From NCBI GenBank assembly GCA_964030475.1, contig CAXIPT010000018.1, positions 386,567 to 450,566 on the forward strand: a stretch of DNA of 64,000 nucleotides, given 5' to 3'. Under the pieces are notes generated by a model. It worked only from the letters and a program-made list of their open reading frames with translations. It was not told the DNA's origin and did not search any database. The DNA comes from Tethya wilhelma. Its lineage: Eukaryota > Porifera > Demospongiae > Tethyida > Tethyidae. This document shows positions 50,636-64,000 of this stretch, one piece after another (the first letter of the stretch is position 1; each line of letters begins with the position of its first letter). A program made the position numbers and the translations under genes.

Positions 50636-53504
50636 ATGCAGACTATTATGGCTACTACCGAAAACGATATTGCTGACTGTAGTACTGATATTCCACCGCC
50701 TGATGAAGTATCTGCCGAAGTGACTGTTGCAACTGACTTTGAACTGATCCGTAGCAGCTTGGAAGTCGTTCATGGAACTGTAGAAGACTCGCCCAGTGCT
50801 GGTATGGTTATTGTAGAAGACCATCATGAACTGGAGAGAAGCTTCCAAGATGGAGAACTTGAGCTTGAGCTTGAGCAAGAGAATGTAAGTTAGCACAATA
50901 TTATCTATGGCACAATTACATGAAAGTGAAAGTGAAAGTGAATATGATAAAGATGGATATATAGAGTCAATCACATTATGATCATCAATGTATGACTGCA
51001 TGCTGTTTGTTCATATGATTTCAGAACCCTTCCTTTCAAGTGACGCCAGCTGCCTTTGCAGAAACAGCAACGACTGATATCGACCTTCCCCTCTCCCACA
51101 CTCCACCCCTCCCCCCTCCACCCTACACTACCGTCACACCACCAGACCATCACCCTTCACACAATAACTCAAACAATTCCAACAGCTGTGAGCAGCTGGT
51201 CTGTGATCCAAACCCAACGACAACAGCTCCTCTCTCCATCCCTCCTCCCGTTGTGGCTCTGGGCACTGGTGGCGAAGAACCGCCAAAGAAGAGAACCAAG
51301 ACAATAAAACATGGCAACATTGATGTGATTCTGGAAGGGAAGAATCTCTGGGATGAGTTCTATCGCAGAGGGACAGAGATGATTGTGAACAGATCAGGAA
51401 GGTATAGACTTCATTAGATTGTGATTGTGACTGTAATAACAAGTTCCCACCACAGCTGTAGTGGTATTGCATGCAGTATATAAATGACCAATAGCTATAG
51501 GCTGTATGCCAGTGTAAGTACATAAAATTATGTATAACAATGGCCTAAACAATCCAAAGTGCATGGAACTTTTTGTGACGTTTATTTTGCTGAAATAGAA
51601 AATGCTCATTTCCTTTGTCACTGACAGTTTAATTTTTAATTTGAGTGGATGATTATCTTTTGTTTTATGTCTTTGCAGGCGAATGTTTCCAGGCTTTTCT
51701 GTGTCTATATCTGGACTCAAACCGAAGGCCAAATATACCATGAAGTTGGAGATAGTGCTAGCTGACAATCACCGCTTCAAGTTCCTCAATGCTCGGTGGT
51801 TGGCAGTAGGTACAGCCGAACCACAGCCTCTTAGTGAGTCATATGTCCATCCTGATTCACCCAACTCTGGGGCCTTTTGGATGAGGCACGGGATATCATT
51901 TAGAAAGTTAAAGATTACCAACAACAAGGAAAGACCTGGAAACAATGTAAGAATGTTTATCAGCAATTAAGTTATCCCTTGCCCGCTTGCTTGCAATTGC
52001 TAGCTATAATAGTTTATAGTTTCAATTAGCTGTTTGATATTTTGCATTCTCTATTTCTTTCACATTACATGCAATCTCTTGTTTGCATGATGCACCCATC
52101 ATTTGTATATCAGGTATTTGTTGTGCTGGTCATGCAATGCCATATTCAGGATGGACGATGGAGTTACAGTATGCATGCAATGCTTTAATGTCCGTGTGTA
52201 AATCTGCTAATGTTTTGGGATTCATTGTCGCCATTTATATCAGCTGATGGCTTCATCGTCACTATCTCCTTGCATGCATGCAAACTCGACCATCAGCTTC
52301 ACATTATGTGTGTGTAGTATTCTTACGTGCAGCGTACTAGCTCTACCATCAATGATTTGCATGCCTATGTTCTTGTTCATCCAGGCTCTGCTCCATTCAA
52401 TGCACAAGTACAGTTTGAGACTTATCATTGATGAAGAGCGCAAGACTCCGCCAGGAGAGGAGAAACTGCCGGCAAAGACGGTACTCAAGATGGATTTCCC
52501 AGAGACGACTTTTGTAGCTGTTACAGCTTATCAGAATGAAGAAGTGACTCAATTGAAGATCACCAACAATCCTTTCGCTAAGGCATTCAGAGAGAATGCT
52601 GCAGACATGTAGGTTCACTATATACCTGCTTTACACAGTCGTCATGCCTTGTACACTCTTTTATAAGATCTCTATAGGTTATGATTATGTTGCTCTTTTT
52701 TTTTCCTTTTCACCAGGGATTGGGAAACTGCTCAGATGTTGTATGGAAACCAGAACATCTTCTCGCCACTGAGTCAGCCTGATGGCTTTGGTAAGTCAGT
52801 GATTTTCATCACAGCAATTACTATTACATAACTATAATAATATTATGCTAACTAAGCTCACAAGTGCTTGCTCTTGGTGATATAAATTATATATACATTT
52901 AACCTATGGTATCTTTTCCCCCATCACAGGCAACCACCCGAGAGTCCTCCCCTCTCCACTCCTCCCACCTACACCCCTCACAGCCTCAGCCTTCCCACCC
53001 ATCTCCCCTCTCAACAGTCTCCCGACCCATCACGGAGCTCCTGCACCCGGCTATCTCACTCCTCAAGGCGGCCAGTTCCCTTACTCCACTGTAGCTTCCC
53101 CACACTACTTCCAATGGCCGCCGACACAGTCCAACACCAGCGGCACACATCGGCTACCTCCGACTCAACAACCGACAAATTCTCTCCACGAACATTACAA
53201 CTTTCAACCGTCGCTACATCACTCTCACCCTCACTTCCCTCCTCCTGTGTCCCACCACAACCACACTGTACCCCCGGCTCCTCTACCTCAGCACAAATCT
53301 CCCCTGCTCGACGCCGGCTTCACCACCTTCACCCCTCCCCACCTTCACCACCAGCACCACCCTCACCAGATCAAATCGTCACAAAATACGACACCACCAC
53401 AAGTCAGTGGGGCACTGTCTAGTAACCTTCCTGACTTCGATAGTGTGTTTGCTCCTCCCTATGTTGGAGGAGGATCAATAGCAAAGTTCAATAGCAGTAG
53501 CTAG
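50636..53504 (+). CDS. T-box transcription factor
   Basis: Sequence-specific nuclear regulator. Exons: 50636-50884, 51025-51401, 51679-51946, 52385-52608, 52717-52790, 52930-53504; all phases agree; 588 aa. The N-terminal 180 residues are acidic then Pro-rich. The T-box runs from about residue 190 ([20 protein letters not shown]) through [34 protein letters not shown] and [13 protein letters not shown] to [28 protein letters not shown] near 380. The dimer/DNA-contact residues around YQN and NPFAK are present. The 190-residue C-terminus is His/Pro/Ser-rich with no known motif. Residues such as NKERPGNN in place of the usual NN..D.NGH loop make the subfamily unclear. It is not an obvious Brachyury, so I give no symbol. 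The exon 51946/52385 junction is supported by phase and by continuity of the domain. Confidence 0.9.
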
Positions 53505-53835
53505 AGATTATGATAGATAGGAGAGATATATATCAATGTCCATGTTGTATATATAGAATTTAGTATAGTTATCCATTTAATAAGTAGTTTCAAATTGTTA
53601 TTATGTAAAACAGCAAAAATATTAATGATCAAAACCATGCACGCAAAGACATAAACGACAATAAAACCATTTATCATCAAAATGTAATATCAAATTTCCT
53701 AAAATTCATTTCTTGTCATAAATCTTACACACACAAGTGCATGAAGGCAACACAACTACACATTATGGAACAGCAACATAATAAAATTACATGTAATGCC
53801 TATATAGCCAGTCATCGGTAGGAGGAGGATGGTCG
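53505..53835. other. Intergenic between convergent T-box and V-ATPase genes
   Basis: AT-rich 3' UTRs of both genes with possible polyadenylation signals (AATAAA near 53660 on plus). Nothing else is seen. Confidence 0.5.
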
Positions 53836-56538
<2,703 letters not shown>

Positions 56539-57809
56539 GACTTTCTCTATTTTCTCCTACCTCCTTTTCTGTACTGAAAAAGATTCCTGTTCCGTAATTT
56601 AGAAACAGTCACATGTCTACCGAAAGAGCTCCACCCCCTTTTTCGTACTGCGCATGCGTAGGAGCGTTAATTGCTTCTCGAGCACTTTGCACAAATTTGG
56701 TAGCATTTCCAAGATTTGTGGTATCGAAGAAGACACAGTGATAACCCAGTCTAGGTACTTAGTGGTCTAACACACACATCACATGCAAAACCACCATTGT
56801 TAATGTTCTCTTAACCAAGTAAAACAATTCTGTTTTTACTGCTATAATCTATGTACTTTTAGCAACAATTTTGATTGCTTTTCTAACATCCAAAATATAT
56901 AAGTTTTTAATAACATCACTTAAATCAACAAGAGGTGAATAAATTAAAGTAAAATCTTCCAGTGTACACACTCCCAGAGAGAAAGGATATGTTTTGGTTT
57001 GTAGAATAAACACAAGAGATAAAATGCACGTACACAGGTCAGTTCCCAATACCTGAGAACATGTAGTGGCTAGGTAATGCTAACTGCTTCCTTGTCCATC
57101 CCATCCCAAAGAAGAAACTTCTGACTAGCATTCAATTATTACCTATCATTTGTTTCAAAACACAACGTGAGCTATAACATAAACAGTCACACTCAGACTG
57201 GATTGTTCTGGTGCACACACCTGCACGACTGTAGTGTCTATCGTTATGTCCAGTGGAAATGAATGGTTAGGCAGGACCTTGTTTTGGAGTGTTCAGTTTA
57301 TCAAACAAAACAGCCAAAGTGGTAGTATTGGGTCCCAAATTGGCCCCCATTGAGTGGGTGTTGACCAAACATCAAGTGTTTAGTATTATAACATAACAGC
57401 TAGTTCACAGATATAGCCAGACAGCTAGAGTAGAATGAGTGGGCGAGCAAGACAAATACAAGATGGTTCAGATAACAGACCTTGAACCTAGTATTGAATC
57501 CACTGGGATTAGTTTTTACAACAGTAATACCACTGGCTATTATCTATGGCAAAAATGGTGGCTGCCGTGTTAGGAAATTGATAACATTCCTTGTATCTAT
57601 TACGGCTCCACCGAAAGGAAATTCATAAAGTTATCAAAACATCAACATCCTGCTGTCGCTGTATAGCACCCACGCAATGCGCCACTATGCCCACGCAACA
57701 GGGCTTTTTTAGTCGATTTTTTGAGGCCATCCTTCAGTTGAATCATCTCGTTGTTTGTGAAACTTCCAAGTGGAACAGTGTTGATGTTTCATGCCCACCT
57801 CACTGATAG
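56539..57809. other. Intergenic between V-ATPase and EGR promoters
   Basis: Two divergent genes share about 1.4 kb. The V-ATPase side has TGCGCATGCGTA at 56649-56660, a full palindromic NRF1-type site about 110 bp upstream of its ATG. Near the EGR side, GCAAAAATGG at 57549-57558 is one base off a CArG box. An ORF at 56849-57049 (minus) has no recognisable content and is not supported. Confidence 0.5.
56649..56660. promoter_or_regulatory. NRF1-like site upstream of ATP6V1B
   Basis: TGCGCATGCGTA matches the NRF1 consensus YGCGCATGCGCR at 11 of 12 positions and lies in the expected promoter window of a housekeeping gene. Binding is inferred. Confidence 0.6.
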
Positions 57810-57818
57810 CTATTTAAG
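57810..57818 (+). promoter_or_regulatory. TATA-like box of the EGR gene
   Basis: CTATTTAAG lies about 150 bp before the first in-frame ATG (57962), leaving room for a 5' UTR of about 120 bp. Vertebrate EGR genes are TATA-driven. The assignment is by position and sequence only. Confidence 0.45.
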
Positions 57819-57826
57819 TCAAGTGA

Positions 57827-59413
<1,587 letters not shown>

Positions 59414-61590
59414 CCTAGTCAATGATTTTTACACTTAGACTTATTTTTTTCCTTTTGTTTTTTTTTTATTATTATTTTCTTCTGGAGTAATTGCTAATGT
59501 CGACTCTCTGGTATAATACCTTGTCTGTTTACAGCTATTTTCTTGTTCCTGTACAAAGTTTAATAACAGTACTTGTTTTTTTCTTTCTTATTTTTCCCCT
59601 CTTGCTCTCTGTCTTTGTGACTCAGCACTGATCTCAGTATTGCACCACGTAAAGTCCCATCTATCCCCCCCACATATCCCCACCCGTTGGCCGTGCATTC
59701 ACTTTTTGTCCAATTTTTTTTGTGTGTGTTTTGTGTCGATCTTGTGTTTGTAGCTGCGCTAGCTGTTATACTTTCATTGATGTGTTGTTTTTTTATGTAG
59801 TGGACATACAATTGTTTATTTTCTATATGGAATTTTAATTATTTGACGCACCACTCGTTTTAATTTTTGTTTTTCCTGAGTACGTTTTAGTTTGATTTAT
59901 ATTTATCGCAAAAGATCTGGTCACAAGTTCGACATATACACGTCGTTTGATTCAAACACACTTGTTGTAGCTATATGAGTGCATTCTGTTGTGTCTGTGT
60001 GTGTACAATTATTGTACTGTATATATTCATGTCTGGAAAAATTAATCCTTTTATTGACCTGAGAAAACAATTTCAAGTATAAATCAAAAGTCGTAGGTAA
60101 CTATTTTAATAGTACAACTGCATGCTGGCAATAGCAAGCTAATAATACCTGAGTAGACCACTCACTACACACGGCATTGCTACACATACTGTTAGATCTA
60201 TAGATCAGTGATGCTTTTATTATTATAGATGTATGTATATATATGTATGTATATGCACACTTTCTTCTACAGAAATGAATCTGATTCTATAGTAATGCAC
60301 TTCTAGTATAATTTATAAGACTTCTGAAGAATGTGGTATAATTATCATAATAAATTGTTAAGTTATAGTATATTCCGCACACACACACCATCCTAGTCAC
60401 TTACACAAGTGTAACACATACAGAGCAGAGTGACTCCATGGATCATTGCATGTGCCCACACAGTCATCCAGCTATAAACAGTGTAAGCAAGCAAACAGCA
60501 AACGTATCACCTTCCCACACACACAAGATATGATTAAAGCTAGCTACTATAATTATATAGTGGCTAAGTTATTCCCAGGAACACTGTGACTCCATTCCTC
60601 GTGTTTTGAAGCAAAACAGACAGATTTACACATTCATGTATCGATTGCCAAAAGTATTAAATCATGCATATTTTTAATACACTTGACTAATTCAAGCACA
60701 ATAGATGCTTATTATTAACGATTGATGATGTGCGATCGAACCTACACACACAAGAAGATCAATGACAATTTCTTCTAAATGATTAAATTTCAAAAAGCTT
60801 CTCTAACGTTAACAAGATTATAACAATCAAGTAAGTATGTACGCCGTCACGCTAAAAGTGGAACACACAAATGATTGATAAACGTGTCTCAAATCTCCAA
60901 GGAGTTGATAATACGTATCTTGACTCCAAGCCCCTAGGCTCACTCACACACGCCACAACCTAGCTCATACATGCTGCACCAGTTACATCACTAGCCTAAT
61001 CACGCAACCCTGTCCCCAACTCTGTCTATTGACAGCTCCATTTAGCCATGGCAATCTCATAGTAACACTGGCTGTCAACATTGGTTGGTCCCAAAGCTAC
61101 AGTATAAAATACCATCAGACGTACGGTTACATGCACACGTATACACAAACTCAAACAACATGAAATTAAAAGCAACACGTCTACAGAAAAGGACAAGAAA
61201 AAAGCTCATTTGGACACTCGATTCTTGGCTTGTCCATCTTCCTTGAGTCTGAGTGGTGAGCAGCCCGCACCTAACTACAATGAGGGGGTGAGAAGGCCCT
61301 CTTTAGGAAATGGCGAACACATTCTTGTGACCATTTCCAAGAGAGTGACAGTTCCGCCCCAGCAGTCACAGACCTCCAATAGGCAGTGATATGTGAAATG
61401 AGTGGTCGCAAATGTAATTGGACAAGTGTAAACACACACGCAAAAAAGGACACAGTCTGAAGATGCATGTACAATAGCTGGCATGTATGAGTGGAAAGAG
61501 TTGTGCTCAAAATGGTCAACGAATGTTATTAAGAGGATAATGTTTTCGTTTGAGGGTCCCTTGAAGGAAAGAGAGAGCTCAAAAAGAACT
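59414..61590. other. EGR 3' region and BIN3 3' region
   Basis: T-rich sequence follows the EGR stop. Short (TATG)n-like words occur near 60228-60250, and several ATTTA words could act as instability signals in an EGR 3' UTR. 61200-61590 is the presumed BIN3 3' UTR. No gene or mobile element is seen in 2.2 kb. Confidence 0.45.
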
Positions 61591-62403
61591 TCAGCCTGGA
61601 GTTGTTCCAACAATAGACAGCGCTCTTATACCATCTAGGTGTCTCTCTGTCTCCTTTTGGAGCTCCTCTTCTGACTTCAGCTCACTGGTGCCTCCCTGAA
61701 GCTTGCTTAGGCTGCTCAAGAGGCTCTCACTGCATTGGTGGTAGTACAGACCCTGCACATTGAATATCATGAGGAGGAAGCAGTAGAGAACACTTGTATG
61801 ATAATGTAGTCTATTACTGCCAGACCTTCACCCAGTAAAAAATGCGAGGGTAAAAAAATTAAAAAAATAAAAAATGAAAATAAAATAAAATTAAAAAAAA
61901 AGAGGAAAGTTTTACTTAGTCATTTGTGCAATTTCGACTGTGTGATATTGATGAAACTAACCTGTGATTTGATGACAGCTTCCAGACAGAGGTCAAAGTA
62001 CGCCACTCTGTTCTCGTAGAGCTCTGGCATCTCTTGCGTGAGACGACTGTGGATCCTCTCATAGTCTGTCTTGGCCGACGTGAGGGAGCGCTGCATCTGT
62101 GGCAATGAGGGAGCAGGAAGATCATCAACAACATTACACACAATGACATAACCAATACCCATGCAGTCAAGTTTTGTACAAACAAGAGCAAAGCTTATGA
62201 CCCACGAAAGGACACATCATGACAAAATAGTGAAGACCTTCCAATTAAAGCATTATTACCAACCTTTTGCACTGTGATATAAGCAATTTAGTAGGATTAC
62301 GAGGACCCCCAATAAAGCAATATCTACCAATTATTTTAATATGCTCAAGTATGGAGGAATCCAGCTTTTGGGGGAAAACATTTTCTCTATGTGTAGAATA
62401 GGG

Positions 62404-62447
<44 letters not shown>

Positions 62448-63001
62448 GCTTTACAGCCATGATACGAGCCACACAGCTGACATCTCTCAGACTGTAGCTG
62501 AAGACAACAACAGCCTCCCACCATCACAGCAGTTGCCCCCACACAGAGGTACACGTTAGGAGACAACATACCAACAACCCAAATACACACACACAACGGC
62601 ACGGCGGCCAGCACACGCGAGGGAGGTGTGCCACTCACAAGATCCAGCTTGGCTTGCCCTCCAGCTTGCGTCTGAGGGTGGCTGAATTTGCGCCCTTGCT
62701 TCTCCAACTTGCTCTGTTGTCTCTCATACTCCTACAGTGTTTGTGACATTTGAGTGAAAAGCTGTAGCAACACCATTTTAGGAGATGGTGGAACACAAAG
62801 GGGGAGGCTATAACATGGTGCCTGTGTACAGTCTCAGAGTGTGTGTGTGTAGCACTGAGGCAGCCACAAAAAGAAAGCCCACATGTTATTGTAAGAAAGC
62901 TTCCTGTGGTTTGGGGATCTCACTACTACAACTGCTCTGCTGGCCATAAGAGAGAGGACTTGGTGAATTTGTGGGGGTTGGGAAGAAGCAAAGATAAGAG
63001 T

Positions 63002-63042
<41 letters not shown>

Positions 63043-63316
63043 GGAGCATGCATATTATACCTGGAGTTTCAGTTCCCTTTGCTTGGCATAGTATTCCACT
63101 TGCTTATAGACTCTGTTAAATCTGAACATGTGTGCATACATGAATGTGGTTTACTTGGTGTGCCTTGTGTCTACATAGCAAGTCTGCATGTCTATGTGTG
63201 TTTGTGTGTCCATTGCTTTACTTTTTTATCGGTTCTGTGAAAGTGATGTCTTGGTTTGACTTGAGTGTCTTTGAGTGAGAGTAGAGATCTTCCATCGTCG
63301 AGCCTAGAACCTCAAC
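61591..63316 (-). CDS. BIN3: BIN3 homologue (BAR-domain protein), 5' end incomplete
   Basis: Membrane-curving BAR protein linked to actin and Cdc42. Exons in transcript order from the point seen: 63316-63222, 63121-63061, 62731-62639, 62096-61962, 61752-61591; phases agree; the last 182 residues. Family blocks: TEPIKKFNRVYKQVEYYAKQ (human BIN3 has IEPLKKF...), EYERQQSKLEKQ, AKTDYERIHSRLTQEMPELY, NRVAYFDLCLEAVIKSQ and the C-terminus RHLDGIRALSIV (human LSELRALSIV). The absence of an SH3 after the BAR domain fits BIN3 rather than amphiphysin/BIN1. A 21-bp microexon (QLANSFK) could lie near 63624-63644, uncertain. The N-terminus is beyond the window or disrupted by the duplication at 63258-64000. 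Confidence 0.85.
61845..61907. repeat. A-rich tract in a BIN3 intron
   Basis: Poly-A interrupted by T, G and C, between BIN3 exons. On the transcribed strand it is a T-rich tract upstream of the last acceptor. Confidence 0.9.
62404..62447. repeat. (CA)n microsatellite
   Basis: A pure CA tract in the BIN3 intron 62097-62638. Confidence 0.95.
63000..63041. repeat. (GT)n microsatellite
   Basis: A GT tract in the BIN3 intron, just downstream of exon 63061-63121 in transcript order. Confidence 0.95.
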
Positions 63317-63326
63317 CTACGTAGTT

Positions 63327-63328
<2 letters not shown>

Positions 63329-63361
<33 letters not shown>
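63329..63361. repeat. (GT)n microsatellite
   Basis: A GT tract next to the acceptor of BIN3 exon 63222-63316. It recurs at the end of the window in the duplicate. Confidence 0.95.
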
Positions 63362-63366
<5 letters not shown>

Positions 63367-63852
63367 TGTATGTATGTGTGTACATGTATGTGATAATAAC
63401 ATGAATCTAATTATGTCAACACACAGCTACTAAAACATGCACAAACCATGGCTGGTTGAATGGATGGCCATGGATGAATCACCTCACACACTGTCTACAC
63501 ATTTGTGAAATAAACATGAAGTAGCTAACCACATCCTCCTGTTAGTCTAGGCTGGGCCGCATTTCCCCAACCTTTCAGTCTAAACAGCACACACACACTG
63601 ACACATGTTGAAGATCTCACTACCTTGAAACTGTTAGCTAGCTGCTTCACCAAACAACAGACAAAACAGACAATGGAAGTCCGTGAGAGAAACATTGAGT
63701 TGTCTCTTTGAAATTCATGTAAGTATATCGCAATATCATCACAATTGATGTAATTAATTGGCTGGGTTCATACTCATTAAGTCATTAAGAGTAATGGAGT
63801 ATAGCATGTTGCTTGTAGCCAGGAGAAAATCCAGAAATCTTGGTAAATTGGA

Positions 63853-63900
63853 CACACACACACTCACACACTCACACAGACACACACACACACACACACA
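63853..63900. repeat. (CA)n microsatellite
   Basis: An imperfect CA tract immediately left of the duplicated BIN3 block. Confidence 0.95.
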
Positions 63901-63969
63901 GACTTGAGTGTCTTTGAGTGAGAGTAGAGATCTTCCATCGTCGAGCCTAGAACCTCAACCTACGTAGTT

Positions 63970-64000
<31 letters not shown>

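Larger units (their letters stand above)
63258..64000. repeat. Duplicated 100-bp block containing most of a BIN3 exon
   Basis: 63258-63357 and 63901-64000 are identical base for base, starting GACTTGAGTGTCTTTGAG. The first copy carries the 5' 59 bp of exon 63222-63316, its acceptor and a GT repeat. The second abuts a CA repeat (63853-63900) and runs off the window end. The duplicate lacks the donor side of the exon, so it cannot splice as the original does. Confidence 0.95.

Noticed and set aside
56849..57049. 66-codon minus-strand ORF upstream of the V-ATPase gene
   Set aside because: AT-rich, no recognisable motif, no splice partners, likely chance.
57549..57558. Serum-response (CArG) element for the EGR gene
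   Set aside because: GCAAAAATGG is one base off the consensus and isolated, about 400 bp from the ATG; too weak to claim.

Overview
This window is animal nuclear DNA. The protein-coding genes are split by many short GT-AG introns, and the gene set is metazoan: ADAM10, T-box, EGR, RIM-binding protein, receptor tyrosine kinase. The small introns, dense gene packing, a sponge-style expansion of tyrosine kinases and death-domain kinases, and abundant CA/CT repeats suggest an early-branching animal, most likely a demosponge of the Amphimedon type. That species call is inference; no search was run. Single n's at 33553 and 35458, an N-run at 20915-21228 and nine N's at 45214-45222 show this is a draft scaffold. 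Several structures next to these gaps look like assembly problems.

Layout. 0.3-6.15 kb holds a Helitron-like element of the Helentron/Helitron2 type with an apparently intact three-exon Rep-helicase gene; an internally deleted relative follows at 6.2-6.85 kb. At 7.0-18.2 kb a GORAB gene (minus) and a SAFB/SLTM-like gene (plus) share a 153-bp promoter interval. The SAFB-like gene carries a 1.19-kb tandem duplication of its 3' part. 18.5-22.8 kb is an ADAM10-type metalloprotease with a CUE-like cytoplasmic tail and a disintegrin region lost in the sequence gap. 23.1-28.1 kb (minus) is a receptor tyrosine kinase with a Frizzled-like cysteine-rich ectodomain.

28.4-35.5 kb (minus) is a tandem cluster of kinase plus death-domain genes. 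It has one nearly complete gene (30.4-33.7), a decayed kinase and a decayed death domain on its left, and a third copy on its right that is cut off at an n. 35.46-44.1 kb (plus) is a RIM-binding-protein homologue. 44.4-49.8 kb is FHIP2, with a 1.1-kb DNA transposon in one intron. 50.6-53.5 kb is a T-box factor, 53.8-56.5 kb (minus) is V-ATPase subunit B, 57.96-59.4 kb is an EGR zinc-finger factor, and 61.6-63.3 kb (minus, incomplete at the 5' end) is BIN3.

No operon-like logic is expected. Several neighbours do act in membrane traffic (GORAB at the Golgi, FHIP2 in dynein cargo linkage, V-ATPase, BIN3), but nothing in the sequence shows that they are co-regulated. Exon boundaries were derived by hand from splice signals, reading phase and recalled family sequences. 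All coding totals given below are multiples of three unless stated.
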